DNA of 64,000 bases from an uncultured Paracoccus sp. (GCF_937873615.1 NZ_CALMYP010000017.1:62001-126000); one strand, 5' to 3'; positions 54,805-64,000 are shown, numbered from the stretch's first letter. Notes: generated by a model not told the origin, from the letters alone. Made by a program: numbers and translations.

Positions 54805-55869
54805 TCACGTTTCTGCTGCCGATGAGCGAAGCTCTGCCGTATCGATCAATTGCTGCATGGCGCGCGCGCCCGCTTCGCCCATGCGGGGGGCGCGGCCGTT
54901 CTTCCAGGCCAGTCGCGCCGCCCTGAAACGCCGCTGCAAGGCATCGAGAGCGGCAATCCCGTAGCGCGGATTGTCCGCCCGCCATGCCAGAGAGCCCTTG
55001 GCCGGCTGCGGTACAAAGCCGGGGTCCCAGACTTTCAGGTCGCGGAACCAGACCTCGTTGATCTCGCTCACCGCAGGATCGTCGGTGATCAGCCAGGGTT
55101 TCTCGGCGCCGGCGAAATGCATGATGAAAGGGTCGAAGCGCCTGACCAGATCGCCCCGCCGCCAGCGTGCCAGATGCCAGTTCCAGCGCGGGTCCATGGT
55201 CACGGTCAGGTCTGCGGCGGCACCGTTCATCGCCGCCTGATCGCCCAGCTTGTGCTTTTTCAGCAGATCGAAGCGCCGTTCGGCGAATTCCAGCACCCTT
55301 CGCCCGATCCGTTCGGCGACATGCGGGCCGGTCTGCATCATCATCACCCCGGACTGGAAGAAGCGCCCTTTTCTGCCCCCCAGATCGGCAATGACCTCGC
55401 GCGAGCGGTCCCGGTTCCGCTGACTGGCACGGGTGCGCAGTTCCGGCTGATGCAGGAAGGTCAACGAGGCCGCCAGCGGCCATTCACCCGACACCGCATC
55501 GAACAGGCCCTGCATCCCGGCCCGGCGCTGCCAGGTATCCGTATCCATATAGAGAAGCCGCGCATAGTCGGCCTGCAGAAGCTCTGGCAACAGGTGGCGA
55601 TAGAAGGTGCCAAGGGTGATGCGGGCGTTGGGATGAGTGATCTTTGGGATCGCGGCAATGTCCAGCCTGACCCAGCGGATCGGGCCGTCGCGCAGTCGCG
55701 CCGGCACGCAGTCCGTATCGGGCGAGGCAATGACGATATCGAAGCGACGCCCCTGCTCCAAGCGGTCGATCTGGCCGGCGGCGACCCAAGCATAAGGAAG
55801 ATGGGCCGCGTCACAGGAGAAAATCGCAGCGTCGGAAAATTGTGCGGGGCGATCATACAAAACAGTCAT
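54805..55869 (-). CDS. Glycosyltransferase family 8 protein
   Basis: The 354-residue protein has GT8 marks: the metal-binding D-x-D in LLYMDTDTW and the C-terminal HFAGAEKPW, close to the H-x2-G-x-x-KPW motif, with an N-terminal nucleotide-binding fold (VLYDRPAQF, SCDAAHLPYA). GT8 enzymes transfer galactose, glucose or similar sugars to lipopolysaccharide or other acceptors. No neighbouring polysaccharide genes indicate the acceptor, and it stands alone between rnd and tgt. Confidence 0.85.
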   Translation of the reverse strand: MTVLYDRPAQFSDAAIFSCDAAHLPYAWVAAGQIDRLEQGRRFDIVIASPDTDCVPARLRDGPIRWVRLDIAAIPKITHPNARITLGTFYRHLLPELLQADYARLLYMDTDTWQRRAGMQGLFDAVSGEWPLAASLTFLHQPELRTRASQRNRDRSREVIADLGGRKGRFFQSGVMMMQTGPHVAERIGRRVLEFAERRFDLLKKHKLGDQAAMNGAAADLTVTMDPRWNWHLARWRRGDLVRRFDPFIMHFAGAEKPWLITDDPAVSEINEVWFRDLKVWDPGFVPQPAKGSLAWRADNPRYGIAALDALQRRFRAARLAWKNGRAPRMGEAGARAMQQLIDTAELRSSAAET

Positions 55870-55912
55870 TTGCGATCAGCTTTAGCGCGAATCGCAGCGG
55901 GTTCAATCCCGT

Positions 55913-57040
55913 TCACAGCGGCGGGATGTCACCCTGCGCACGCAATGCGTGGAAATCCGCCACCCAGGCATCGAGCCGCGCCTCGGCGATGGCCGCGCGC
56001 ATTTCGCCCATGATCTGCTGGTAGTAGTGCAGATTGTGCCAGGTCAGCAACATGCCCGAGATCATTTCCCCGGCGCGGAAGACATGGTGCAGATAGGCGC
56101 GGGAATAGCCCCGGCAGGCCGGGCAGCTGCATTCCTCGTCCAGCGGGCGCGGATCGTCGGCATGGCGCGCGTTCTTGATATTGACCTGCCCGCGCCGGGT
56201 CCAGGCCTGCCCGGTCCGCCCCGAGCGCGAGGGCAGCACGCAATCCATCATGTCGACGCCGCGCTGCACCGCGCCGACGATATCGTCGGGCTTGCCCACC
56301 CCCATCAGATAGCGCGGCTTGTCCCCGGGCAGCAGGTCCGGCGCGTAATCGAGCACCTCGAACATCGCCTCCTGCCCCTCGCCCACCGCAAGCCCGCCGA
56401 TGGCATAGCCGTCAAAGCCGATCCCGCGCAGGGCCTCGGCGCTTTCCTCGCGCAGATGGCGCAGAACGCCGCCCTGCATGATCCCGAAGAGCGCATGTCC
56501 GGGCCGGTCGCCGAAGGCATCTCGCGAACGCTCGGCCCAACGCATCGACAGCCGCATCGCCTCGGCCTGACGTTCTTCGGTCGCCGGCAGCGCCGGGCAT
56601 TCGTCGAAGGCCATGACGATATCCGATCCCAGCAGGCGCTGGATCTCCATGCTGGTTTCCGGGCTGAGGAAATGGCGCGAGCCGTCGACATGGCTGGCGA
56701 AGGTCACGCCGTCCTCGGTGAGCTTGCGAAGATCGGCGAGGCTCATCACCTGAAAGCCGCCGCTATCGGTCAGGATCGGGCGATCCCAGTTCATGAAGCG
56801 GTGCAGCCCCCCCAGGCGGGCGATGCGTTCGGCGCCGGGGCGCAGCATCAGGTGATAGGTATTGCCCAGAAGGATATCGGCCCCGGTCGCCGCGACCGAT
56901 TCCGGCAGCATCGCCTTGACCGTCGCCGCCGTGCCGACCGGCATGAAGGCGGGCGTGCGGATCTGGCCGCGCGGCGTGTCGATGATGCCGGTGCGGGCAC
57001 GCCCGTCGGTGGCGTTCAGGGTGAAGGAAAATCGGCTCAT
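55913..57040 (-). CDS. tgt: Queuine tRNA-ribosyltransferase
   Basis: The 375-residue enzyme swaps guanine-34 of GUN tRNAs for preQ1. The catalytic aspartates lie in [12 protein letters not shown] and in the CVLPSR region, and zinc ligands in [19 protein letters not shown] 57040 has GAGGGC upstream; the frame stays open for 22 codons further without homology. A 28-nt gap separates it from the flavoprotein gene on the same strand. Confidence 0.97.
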   Translation of the reverse strand: MSRFSFTLNATDGRARTGIIDTPRGQIRTPAFMPVGTAATVKAMLPESVAATGADILLGNTYHLMLRPGAERIARLGGLHRFMNWDRPILTDSGGFQVMSLADLRKLTEDGVTFASHVDGSRHFLSPETSMEIQRLLGSDIVMAFDECPALPATEERQAEAMRLSMRWAERSRDAFGDRPGHALFGIMQGGVLRHLREESAEALRGIGFDGYAIGGLAVGEGQEAMFEVLDYAPDLLPGDKPRYLMGVGKPDDIVGAVQRGVDMMDCVLPSRSGRTGQAWTRRGQVNIKNARHADDPRPLDEECSCPACRGYSRAYLHHVFRAGEMISGMLLTWHNLHYYQQIMGEMRAAIAEARLDAWVADFHALRAQGDIPPL

Positions 57041-57068
57041 GGCGCCCTCATCTCGCGAAGCCCGCCTT

Positions 57069-58256
57069 CTAGCGCGGCCCCGCCGCCTGCGAAAGCCCCG
57101 CCGCATGGCCCGAGGCCCAGGCCCATTGAAAGTTGTAACCGCCGAGCCAGCCGGTCACATCGACGCATTCGCCGATGAAATGCAGCCCCGGCACAGCCCG
57201 CGCCTCCAGGGTCTTCGCATCGAGATCGCGGGTATCGACGCCGCCGACCGTCACCTCGGCGGTGCGATAGCCTTCGGAACCGACCGGCCGGACCTGCCAG
57301 CGATGGATGCGTGCCGCGATCCGCTCGATGCTCGCATTGTTCTGATCGGCCAGCCGCGCCCCCATCAGGCCGAGATCGCCGGCAATCGCCTCGGCCAGCC
57401 GCGCCGGCAGATGCGCGCCCAGCACGGTCAGCAGCGCGACCCGGCCGCCCTGCCCGCGCCGCTCGCGCAGCACAGCACCCAGATCGAGCCCGGGGGCGAG
57501 GTCGATCACGATACCATCGCCCGGCTGCCAGAAGCTGGAAATCTGCAGCACCGCTGGCCCCGAGAGCCCGCGATGGGTGAACAGAAGCGCATCGCGGAAA
57601 CGGGTCTTTTCATGACGGATCTCAACCTCGACCGAAATCCCGGCAAGCGGCTTGCACTGCGCCAGATCCTGCTCGGCAAAGGTCAGCGGCACGAGGCCCG
57701 GCCGGGTCTCGACCAGGCGCAGCCCGAATTGCCGGGCCAGATCGTAACCCAGACCCGTCGCCCCCATCTTCGGGATCGACTTGCCGCCACAGGCGACGAC
57801 CACCCGCCGCGCCCGGATCACCCCCCGCGAGCTACGCGCCACAAACCCCTCGCCGTCGCGGTCGAGGCCTTGCAGCGTTGTCTCCAGCCACAGCGCGGCG
57901 CCCTCCATGCGGCGGATCAGCATATCGGTGATCTGCGTGGCCTTGCCGTCGCAGAACAACTGGCCTTGCGTCTTCTCATGCCAGGCGATCCCGGCCCGAT
58001 CGACAAGCGCCACGAAATCCTGCGGCCTGAATCCCGCCAGCGCCGAGGCCGGGAATCGCGGATTTTCCGACAGGAAGCGGTCGCGCGCGGTGGCCATATT
58101 GGTGAAATTGCACCGCCCCCCGCCCGAGATGCGAATCTTCTCTCCGGGTCGGGCGACATGGTCGATGACCACGACGCTCGCCCCTTGCGCGCGGGCCGTG
58201 CCGGCACAGAATAGGCCAGCCGCGCCCGCCCCGATGATCAGGAATTCGCAATCCAT
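57069..58256 (-). CDS. NAD(P)/FAD-dependent oxidoreductase, HI0933/YhiN family
   Basis: The 395-residue flavoprotein starts with a dinucleotide-binding fold ([15 protein letters not shown]), then [16 protein letters not shown], a strong family signature, [17 protein letters not shown] and the C-terminal FAD loop [16 protein letters not shown]. The reaction of this family is not known with certainty. ATG 58256 is chosen; the frame is open 30 codons upstream into the tRNA gene region. Confidence 0.9.
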   Translation of the reverse strand: MDCEFLIIGAGAAGLFCAGTARAQGASVVVIDHVARPGEKIRISGGGRCNFTNMATARDRFLSENPRFPASALAGFRPQDFVALVDRAGIAWHEKTQGQLFCDGKATQITDMLIRRMEGAALWLETTLQGLDRDGEGFVARSSRGVIRARRVVVACGGKSIPKMGATGLGYDLARQFGLRLVETRPGLVPLTFAEQDLAQCKPLAGISVEVEIRHEKTRFRDALLFTHRGLSGPAVLQISSFWQPGDGIVIDLAPGLDLGAVLRERRGQGGRVALLTVLGAHLPARLAEAIAGDLGLMGARLADQNNASIERIAARIHRWQVRPVGSEGYRTAEVTVGGVDTRDLDAKTLEARAVPGLHFIGECVDVTGWLGGYNFQWAWASGHAAGLSQAAGPR

Positions 58257-58349
58257 GACCGTGCCATACGCGTGCCGAAATCTGCCCGCAAGTTTTTCCA
58301 AAACCCCCTTGCACCACCCCGCAACCGGCGCTAGACAGCCCCCCACAGT

Positions 58350-58424
58350 TGGGGCGTGGCCAAGTGGTAAGGCATCGGTTTTTGGTACCGTGTACCGTAG
58401 GTTCGAATCCTACCGCCCCAGCCA
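58350..58424 (+). tRNA. tRNA-Gln (anticodon TTG)
   Basis: A full cloverleaf is present: acceptor TGGGGCG / CGCCCCA, D arm GCC-AAGTGGTAA-GGC, anticodon loop TTTTGGT with TTG, T arm GTAGG-TTCGAAT-CCTAC, discriminator G and encoded CCA. The top pair of the anticodon stem is T-T, the only mismatch. A T-rich stretch follows (CTTTCTTTTG). The 229 nt from here to mfd show no gene I can recognise. Confidence 0.96.
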
Positions 58425-58653
58425 ATCTTTCTTTTGACATTGATTTCCGAGGGATGCGGCACGATCAGGTGCGTTTTCTTCGTTGAACCTGCCTCGGGAA
58501 GATGTCGGGTTCTATGCCCGTTCGCGCGGCCATCCTCGCGAATGCCACGGGGCTTTCCTGACAGGAGCTGAACGCCTGCCTCGCGGATTGTAGGCCAGTT
58601 CGGCCTCGGTCCGACGCAACGCCCTTATCGCGCCAAACCCCTCGCCCGCTTTT
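58425..58653. other. Intergenic stretch between tRNA-Gln and mfd
   Basis: No coding frame with a ribosome-binding site, no repeat shared with the rest of the window and no strong terminator was found. A short inverted repeat GGCC-AGTTC-GGCC lies near 58590. The tRNA 3' end is not repeated nearby, so there is no sign of an integrated element. Confidence 0.4.
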
Positions 58654-61600
58654 TCAGCCCTTCGCCTTCGCGGCCAGATCGCGGGCGATGCCGTAAGCGC
58701 CCTTGATGCGGTCGCCGTCCGTGGACCAGTCGCGGCGGATGACGATCTTGTTGTCCTTGACCTTGGCCTGCCCGCGCTGATCGGTCAGGAATTCGACCAG
58801 ACCCGCCGGGTTGGGGAACTTGTCGCCATGGAACTGCACCGTCGCGCCTTTCGGGCCGGCATCCAGCCGGGCGATATTGGCGCGCTTGGCCATGGCCTTG
58901 ATGCGGATGACGTTCATCAGCATGGTGACCTCGCGCGGGACCGGGCCGAAACGGTCGATGAGTTCGGCGGCAAACCCCTCCATCTCGACCTTTGAGGAAA
59001 TATCCGCGAGCCGCCGGTACAGCCCCAGCCGCACATCCAGATCGGCGATATAGCCTTCCGGGATCGTCACCGGCACGCCGAGGTTCAACTGCGGCGCCCA
59101 TTCGTCCTCGGGTGTGCCTTCCAGCTCGCCCGATTTCAGCTTGGCGATGGTTTCCTCCAGCATCGCCTGGTAAAGCTCGAAGCCGACTTCCTTGATATGG
59201 CCCGACTGTTCCTCGCCCAGAAGGTTCCCCGCCCCCCGCAGGTCGAGATCCTGCGAGGCGAGGTTGAAGCCTGCCCCGAGCCCGTCGATATTGCCCAGAA
59301 ACTTCAGCCGCCGTTCGGCCTGCGGGGTCAGCGGGCTGCGCGGTTTGGTGGTCAGGTAGCAATAGGCGCGCGTCCGCGAGCGCCCGACCCGGCCCCGGAT
59401 CTGGTACAGCTGGGCGAGGCCGTAAATATCCGCGCGCCAGACGATCATCGTATTCGCGGTCGGGATATCGAGGCCGCTTTCGACGATGGTCGTCGCCAGC
59501 AGCACATCGGCCTGGCCGTCATAGAAGGCGTTCATCCGCTGATCCAGATCGCCCGCCGCCATCTGGCCATGGGCGACGATGAAGCTGACCTCGGGGACGT
59601 TCTCGCGCAGCCAGTCCTCGATTTCCGGCAGATCGGCGATGCGGGGGACGACGAAGAAGCTTTGCCCGCCGCGATATTTCTCGCGCAGCAGCGCCTCGCG
59701 GATGGTGACGCTGTCGAATTCCGACACATAGGTGCGGATCGCGAGGCGATCCACCGGCGGCGTGCCGATGATCGAGAGGTCGCGCACCCCCGACAGCGAC
59801 AGTTGCAGGGTGCGCGGGATCGGCGTCGCGGTCATGGTCAGCACATGCACGTCGCTGCGCAGCTCTTTCAGGCGTTCCTTGTGGCCGACGCCGAAATGCT
59901 GTTCCTCGTCGATGACCAGCAGGCCCAGATTTCTGAAACGCACCGCCTTGGCCAGCACCGCATGGGTGCCGACGACGATATCGACGCTGCCATCGGCCAG
60001 CCCTGCCCGCGTCGCCGCGGCATCCTTGGCGCTGACGAAGCGCGACAGCGGGCGGACGTTCAGGGGCGTGCCACGGAAACGTTCGGCGAAGCTGCGGGCA
60101 TGCTGGCGGGCCAGAAGCGTGGTCGGCGCGATCACCGCGACCTGCTTGCCCTGGCTCGCGGCGATATAGGCGGCGCGCATCGCCACCTCGGTCTTGCCGA
60201 AGCCCACATCGCCGACGATCAGCCGGTCCATGGGCCGGCCCGCCGCCAGATCGGCCATCACGTCCTCGATGGCGGTCATCTGGTCGTCGGTCTCGGTATA
60301 GGGGAAGCGGGCCGAAAAAGCCTCCCAGTCGTGATGATCGGGTTCCAGCACCGGGGCGGTGCGCAGCAGCCGTTCGGCGGCGACCCGCATCAGCCGGTCG
60401 GCGATCAGGCGGATGCGTTCCTTCAGCCGCGCCTTGCGCGCCTGCCACGCCCCGCCGCCCAAGCGGTCCAGCAGCCCTTCCTCGTGCCCGTAACGGCTGA
60501 GCAGTTCGATATTCTCGACCGGCAGATAGAGCCGGTCACCGCCGGCATATTCCAGCGCCACGCAGTCATGCGGCACCCCGGCGGCGCGGATGGTTTCGAG
60601 CCCGGTATAGCGCCCGATCCCGTGTTCGACATGCACGACCAGATCGCCAGGGCTCAGCGCGGTGGTGTCCTTCAGGAAATTCTCGGCCCGGCGGCGTTTC
60701 CGCGCCCCCCGGATCAGCCGGTCGCCCAGTACATCCTGTTCCGAGATCACCGCGATCTTCCCGAGCGCGGTGCCGTCTGCGGTAAACCCTTCCTCCAGCG
60801 GCCAGACCGCGAGGCCGAGCGCGCCGGGCTGATCCGGCAGATCGGCCAGCCGCGCGATGTCCTTCGCGCCCTCGACGCCTTCGTCAGCGATCAGCCCGCG
60901 CAGGCGTTCGCGCGCGCCGTCCGAGAACGAGGCGATGACGACGCGATGGGTCTTGCGCAGGTCACGCAGATGGGCGGCGAGCGCGCCGAAAAGGTCCAGT
61001 TGCTCCGACTGGCGTTCGGGCGCGAAATTCCGGCCGATCCTGCCGCCGGCATCCAGAACGCCGGGACCGGGCGGCGCGGCATTGACCGAGAGGCGCAACT
61101 GGCGGCGCGCGCCCAGCCAGTTCTGCCATTCGGGATCGGTCGCGAACATGGCGTCCGGCGCGACCGGGCGATAGACGTTTTCGGCCCCGCGCTTCGCGCC
61201 GGCTTCCTTCCGGGCAGAGTATTGCTCGGCGATCATCTCCCAGCGGGCATCCAGCACCTGCTGGCTGCGGTCGTCCAGCATCACCGAGGCGCCGGGGAGA
61301 TAATCGAAGATGCTGTCGAGACTTTCATAGAACCAGGGCAGCCAGTGCTCGGTTCCGGCCAGCTTGCGCCCGGCGCTGACGGCCTCGTAAAGCGGGTCGT
61401 TGGAACCGCCGCCATATTCGGCGCGATAGGTGGTGCGGAAGCGGGTGATGGCGTCTTCGTCCAGGATCACCTCGGACATCGGCACCAGTTCCAGCCGGTC
61501 GAGCTTGTCCTTGCTGCGCTGGGTTTCAGGATCGAAGCGGCGCGCCGAATCCAGCACATCGCCGAACAGGTCCAGCCGGATCGGCCCCGAAGGGCCCGGC

Positions 61601-62088
61601 GGCCAGATATCGACGATGCCGCCGCGAATGGCGTAATCGCCCGGCTCGGTCACGGTCGGGGCCTGCACGAAGCCCATGCGGACCAGCCAGGCGCGCAGGC
61701 CGGCCTCGTCCATGCGATGCCCCACCCGCGCGGTGAAGCTGGCATCCTTCAGCGCCGCGCGCGGCGGCACCCGCTGGATGGCGGCGTTCAGCGTCGTCAG
61801 CAGCACGAATTTTCCCGGCACCGCACCATGGGCGAGTGCCGCCAGCGTCGCCATCCGCGCCGCCATGATCTCGCCCGCCGGTGAAACCCGGTCGTAAGGC
61901 GTGGTGTCCCAGGCCGGGAAATCCAGCACCGTCAGGCCCGGCGCGACGAAACGCAGCGCCTCGCGCATGGCCTCGGCCCGGCGGTCGTCGCGGGCGATGT
62001 GGATGACCGGCCCGCGTTCGGCCTCGCGGGCCAGAAGTGCGGCGTCATAGCCCTCGGGGGCGCCGGAAAGGGTGATGATGTCAGCCAT
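58654..62088 (-). CDS. mfd: Transcription-repair coupling factor
   Basis: The 1144-residue translocase removes stalled RNA polymerase from lesions and recruits UvrA. The N-terminal UvrB-like region (residues about 1-330), the CarD/RID RNA-polymerase binding domain (about 475-560: LSPGDLVVHVEHGIGRYTGL), the helicase core with Walker A GDVGFGKTEVAM, DEEQHFGVGHKERLK, TATPIPRTLQLSL and the C-terminal TRCF domain are all present. Length is standard. Confidence 0.97.
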   Translation of the reverse strand: MADIITLSGAPEGYDAALLAREAERGPVIHIARDDRRAEAMREALRFVAPGLTVLDFPAWDTTPYDRVSPAGEIMAARMATLAALAHGAVPGKFVLLTTLNAAIQRVPPRAALKDASFTARVGHRMDEAGLRAWLVRMGFVQAPTVTEPGDYAIRGGIVDIWPPGPSGPIRLDLFGDVLDSARRFDPETQRSKDKLDRLELVPMSEVILDEDAITRFRTTYRAEYGGGSNDPLYEAVSAGRKLAGTEHWLPWFYESLDSIFDYLPGASVMLDDRSQQVLDARWEMIAEQYSARKEAGAKRGAENVYRPVAPDAMFATDPEWQNWLGARRQLRLSVNAAPPGPGVLDAGGRIGRNFAPERQSEQLDLFGALAAHLRDLRKTHRVVIASFSDGARERLRGLIADEGVEGAKDIARLADLPDQPGALGLAVWPLEEGFTADGTALGKIAVISEQDVLGDRLIRGARKRRRAENFLKDTTALSPGDLVVHVEHGIGRYTGLETIRAAGVPHDCVALEYAGGDRLYLPVENIELLSRYGHEEGLLDRLGGGAWQARKARLKERIRLIADRLMRVAAERLLRTAPVLEPDHHDWEAFSARFPYTETDDQMTAIEDVMADLAAGRPMDRLIVGDVGFGKTEVAMRAAYIAASQGKQVAVIAPTTLLARQHARSFAERFRGTPLNVRPLSRFVSAKDAAATRAGLADGSVDIVVGTHAVLAKAVRFRNLGLLVIDEEQHFGVGHKERLKELRSDVHVLTMTATPIPRTLQLSLSGVRDLSIIGTPPVDRLAIRTYVSEFDSVTIREALLREKYRGGQSFFVVPRIADLPEIEDWLRENVPEVSFIVAHGQMAAGDLDQRMNAFYDGQADVLLATTIVESGLDIPTANTMIVWRADIYGLAQLYQIRGRVGRSRTRAYCYLTTKPRSPLTPQAERRLKFLGNIDGLGAGFNLASQDLDLRGAGNLLGEEQSGHIKEVGFELYQAMLEETIAKLKSGELEGTPEDEWAPQLNLGVPVTIPEGYIADLDVRLGLYRRLADISSKVEMEGFAAELIDRFGPVPREVTMLMNVIRIKAMAKRANIARLDAGPKGATVQFHGDKFPNPAGLVEFLTDQRGQAKVKDNKIVIRRDWSTDGDRIKGAYGIARDLAAKAKG

Positions 62089-62124
62089 GGCGTTCAGATA
62101 ACCCAGAGGGCGGCGGGGTCAAGG

Positions 62125-62694
62125 TCACATGCCGTTCGGATGGAACGCCATCCAGCGCGCGGCCCAGAAAGCGGTGAGGGTGACCGCCAGAAGCGAGATC
62201 ACCGTATGTTGCAGGCGATAGCGATTGATGCGCCGCATCGCCTCGATCGCCGCGACACGGGCGGGCTGGCCCAGATGCGCGGCCTCCATCACCCAGCCAA
62301 GCTGCCGGGCCAGTCGCAGCTTCAGGACCAGCAGAAGCGCGAAGGGCGCGGCGAGCAGCGTCAGCGCCTGCGCCATTTCCAGCTGATAGCGAAAGCCCAG
62401 AAGCGCCAGCGTGGTCAGCCCGAAAGCGGCGGCGCCGGTCAGAACCGCGCCCATGCCGGGGCTGATCTGCCAGCGCGGCAATTGCAGCGACAGCCAGTCG
62501 AGCAGCAGATGCGCGCCCTCGGGATCGGTATCGTCGGCATTGCGCAGGGCCTGCCCGGCGCGCGCCAGCACATCGTTTGGCACGCCCAGCACGCCGCGCC
62601 CGGCCAGCGTCCAGAGACTGACCAGCACCAGCCAGAACCAGGGCGATGCGAAGGATCGGGCATCGAGGATGGAAAGAATTTCGGAAACTATCAC
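62125..62694 (-). CDS. Uncharacterised multi-helix membrane protein, 189 residues
   Basis: From GTG 62694 the product begins with a short amphipathic start and a helix (SFASPWFWLVLVSLWTLAG), then LGVPNDVLARAG, a central hydrophilic part and three more hydrophobic segments near residues 85-105, 110-130 and 165-185. The R-SF-x3-W-x-W start followed by LGVP-x-D is shared by a small rhodobacteral membrane family that, as I recall, is sometimes labelled a component of the SufBCD complex; nothing here supports that role. No strong Shine-Dalgarno is seen. It lies just upstream of mfd on the same strand and may be co-transcribed. Confidence 0.68.
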   Translation of the reverse strand: MIVSEILSILDARSFASPWFWLVLVSLWTLAGRGVLGVPNDVLARAGQALRNADDTDPEGAHLLLDWLSLQLPRWQISPGMGAVLTGAAAFGLTTLALLGFRYQLEMAQALTLLAAPFALLLVLKLRLARQLGWVMEAAHLGQPARVAAIEAMRRINRYRLQHTVISLLAVTLTAFWAARWMAFHPNGM

Positions 62695-62724
62695 GCGGGG
62701 AAAGCCTGTCTCGGGTTTGCCTGC

Positions 62725-62753
62725 TTGCCGGGGCACCTCGGCGACCTTAGAAC
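62725..62753 (+). promoter_or_regulatory. Predicted promoter of hemB
   Basis: TTGCCG (62725-62730) and TAGAAC (62748-62753) are separated by 17 nt, each matching four of six consensus bases. The leader would be about 20 nt. No FNR box was found here, unlike hemA and hemN. Confidence 0.45.
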
Positions 62754-62778
62754 AGGGGCCGAACAAGGAAAAGGACGA

Positions 62779-63783
62779 ATGCCGATGTCCCCGAACCCGA
62801 TCCTCGCCCCCTTCCCGCTGTCCCGCCCGCGCCGGCTGCGCCGCACGGCGGGTCTGCGCGATCTGGTGGCCGAAACCGGGCTGTCCGCCCGCGACCTGAT
62901 CTGGCCGGTCTTCGTGACCGAGGTCGAGGGCGCGGATGCCGAAATCCCGTCCATGCCCGGGGTGATGCGCTATACCGTCGATGGCGTGAAGGCCGCGGCC
63001 GAACGCGCCGCCCGTCTGGGCATCCCGGCGGTCTGCATCTTTCCGCATTCCGATCAGGCGCTGAAGACCGAAAGCTGCGAACGCGCCTGGGACCCCGACA
63101 ATATCGGCAATCAGGCGATCCGCGCAGTGAAAGAGGCGGTGCCCGATCTGCTGGTGATGACGGATATCGCGCTCGATCCCTATAACGCCAACGGCCATGA
63201 CGGGATCGTGCGCGACGGCGTGATCGTGAATGACGAGACCGTCGAATGCCTGACCCGCATGGCACTCGTGCAGGCCGAGGCCGGGGCCGATATCCTCGGG
63301 CCCTCGGACATGATGGACGGGCGCATCGGGGCGCTGCGCGCGGCGCTGGAACAGCGCGGCCACAAGGATGTGGCGATCATGTCCTATGCGGCGAAATTCG
63401 CCTCGGGGTTCTATGGGCCGTTCCGCGACGCGGTCGGCGCATCGGGCCGGCTGGTCGGCGACAAGAAGACCTATCAGATCAACCCCGCGAACCGCGAGGA
63501 AGCCCTGCGCTGCGTCGCCCGCGACCTGTCGGAAGGTGCCGACATGGTGATGGTCAAGCCCGGCTTGCCCTATCTGGATATCTGCCGAGAGGTCCGTGAC
63601 CGCTTCGGCGCGCCGACCTTCGCCTATCAGGTCAGCGGCGAATACGCGATGATCGAGGGTGCGATCCGGCAGGGCTGGCTGTCGCGCGAGGTGGTGCTGG
63701 AAAGCCTGCTGGCCTTCCGCCGCGCCGGCTGCGACGGAATCCTGACCTATTTTGCCCCCGAGGTCGCGGAAGCTCTGGCCTGA
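62779..63783 (+). CDS. hemB: Delta-aminolevulinic acid dehydratase (porphobilinogen synthase)
   Basis: The 334-residue barrel enzyme joins two 5-aminolevulinate molecules, the step after HemA. The active-site lysines are K206 (SYAAKFASGFYGPF) and K260 (VMVKPGLPYLD). The metal loop reads D129 to G142 as DIALDPYNANGHDG: the zinc-binding cysteines are absent and aspartates D133 and D141 are in place, as in magnesium-type or metal-independent forms. ATG 62779 is chosen; ATG 62785 is possible. The open frame continues far upstream antisense to mfd and is not coding. Confidence 0.97.
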   Translation: MPMSPNPILAPFPLSRPRRLRRTAGLRDLVAETGLSARDLIWPVFVTEVEGADAEIPSMPGVMRYTVDGVKAAAERAARLGIPAVCIFPHSDQALKTESCERAWDPDNIGNQAIRAVKEAVPDLLVMTDIALDPYNANGHDGIVRDGVIVNDETVECLTRMALVQAEAGADILGPSDMMDGRIGALRAALEQRGHKDVAIMSYAAKFASGFYGPFRDAVGASGRLVGDKKTYQINPANREEALRCVARDLSEGADMVMVKPGLPYLDICREVRDRFGAPTFAYQVSGEYAMIEGAIRQGWLSREVVLESLLAFRRAGCDGILTYFAPEVAEALA

Positions 63784-63829
63784 GCAGGGCAATTTCGTTA
63801 TTCTGCATCAAAATAGTGGGGTTTTGAGC

Positions 63830-64000
63830 ATGGACAAACACAAGGTTTTGACTCGTCGCGCCTTCGTCGGCGGTGCTGCGCTTTTCACACTCGCCGCCTG
63901 CAACAACAGCACCAGCACCAATGCGACGCAGGTGCTTGAGGGCCGGGTGAACGGCACGCTGAACGAGCTGATCACCAAATATCCGAGCGCCGGCCCGCTG
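63830..64000 (+). CDS. Lipoprotein, N-terminal part (possible YSC84/SYLF family)
   Basis: The first 57 codons are visible before the window ends. The N-terminus is basic with an RR pair (TRRAFVGGAALFTL) followed by a lipobox LAAC, so it should be exported and lipid-anchored. The mature start is Ser/Thr/Asn-rich, then VLEGRVNGTLNELITKYPSAGPL, which resembles the beginning of YSC84-type lipid-binding proteins in related bacteria. The identification of the family is tentative because the main domain lies outside. Confidence 0.65.
   Translation, partial: MDKHKVLTRRAFVGGAALFTLAACNNSTSTNATQVLEGRVNGTLNELITKYPSAGPL

Noticed and set aside
58350-58653. tRNA-Gln as an attachment site for an integrated element
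   Set aside because: No second copy of the tRNA 3' end and no integrase or phage-like gene was found in the window.
59197-61884. 895-codon plus-strand open frame opposite mfd
   Set aside because: Antisense shadow of mfd with low-complexity composition and no ribosome-binding site or domain.
61999-62778. Upstream extension of the hemB frame
   Set aside because: The family start and Shine-Dalgarno place the start at 62779; the extension runs antisense to mfd and the membrane-protein gene.
1-64000. CRISPR array, insertion sequence, prophage or toxin-antitoxin pair
   Set aside because: No regularly spaced repeats, transposase or phage genes were seen; all strong frames are explained by chromosomal families.

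Overview
The window is a gene-dense, high-GC chromosomal segment of an alphaproteobacterium of the Rhodobacteraceae/Paracoccaceae type, most like Paracoccus. Supporting signs are a C4-pathway 5-aminolevulinate synthase (hemA), an FnrL-type oxygen regulator divergent from hemN, an aspartate-type rather than zinc-cysteine hemB, the amiC - PBP1A - prfB order, and an alphaproteobacterial S10 ribosomal operon. No prophage, insertion sequence or CRISPR array was seen. Most genes are housekeeping, and many are packed with 1-8 nt start/stop overlaps.

Layout. 1-153: N-terminus of a DEAD-box helicase, leftward, cut by the window edge. 286-9477: leftward genes for a sugar-acid uptake and catabolism operon (binding protein, two permeases, SDR, ATPase, two enolase-superfamily dehydratases, HpcH/HpaI aldolase), with a methyltransferase beyond it. 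A divergent GntR/FCD regulator (9625-10335) has a candidate operator inside the operon promoter. 10481-16721: prfB, PBP1A, amidase and aminotransferase, leftward. 16855-21085: dsbA, then leftward ispG and gmk - gamma carbonic anhydrase - phoR. 21269-25877: a PAS_5 protein, ilvD with a strong terminator, and leftward nadE. 25996-29760: an 18-repeat MORN protein, a 54-residue membrane protein, a CoxE-like VWA protein, then an M48 protease. 29764-34621: fnrL/hemN divergent pair, rodZ-like gene and hemA, with two FNR boxes. 34778-41816: M20 peptidase, gatB, small unknown genes, an SMR transporter, miaB and an esterase.

41851-46994: a leftward S10 operon (rpsJ, rplC, D, W, B, rpsS, rplV, rpsC, rplP). 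It has a strong promoter, a structured leader of about 158 nt, a terminator-like hairpin between rplW and rplB, and a clean intrinsic terminator after rplP, so rpmC, rpsQ and the spc genes are not attached. 47205-52533: erpA, tpiA, mrp, mobA, then rpmF-plsX-fabH. 52543-58256: leftward tandem-GNAT protein, RNase D, GT8 glycosyltransferase, tgt and a flavoprotein. 58350-58424: tRNA-Gln(TTG). 58654-62694: mfd and a membrane protein, leftward. 62779-64000: hemB and the start of a lipoprotein.

Three themes tie genes together. Heme biosynthesis (hemA, hemN, hemB) sits with its likely oxygen sensor, and FNR boxes occur at hemA and at fnrL/hemN. Iron-sulfur handling (erpA, mrp, plus clients miaB, hemN, ispG, ilvD and FnrL) recurs. 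Ribosomal-protein genes carry RNA structures that look regulatory. The least explained parts are the MORN/VWA cluster and the S10-operon RNA structures.
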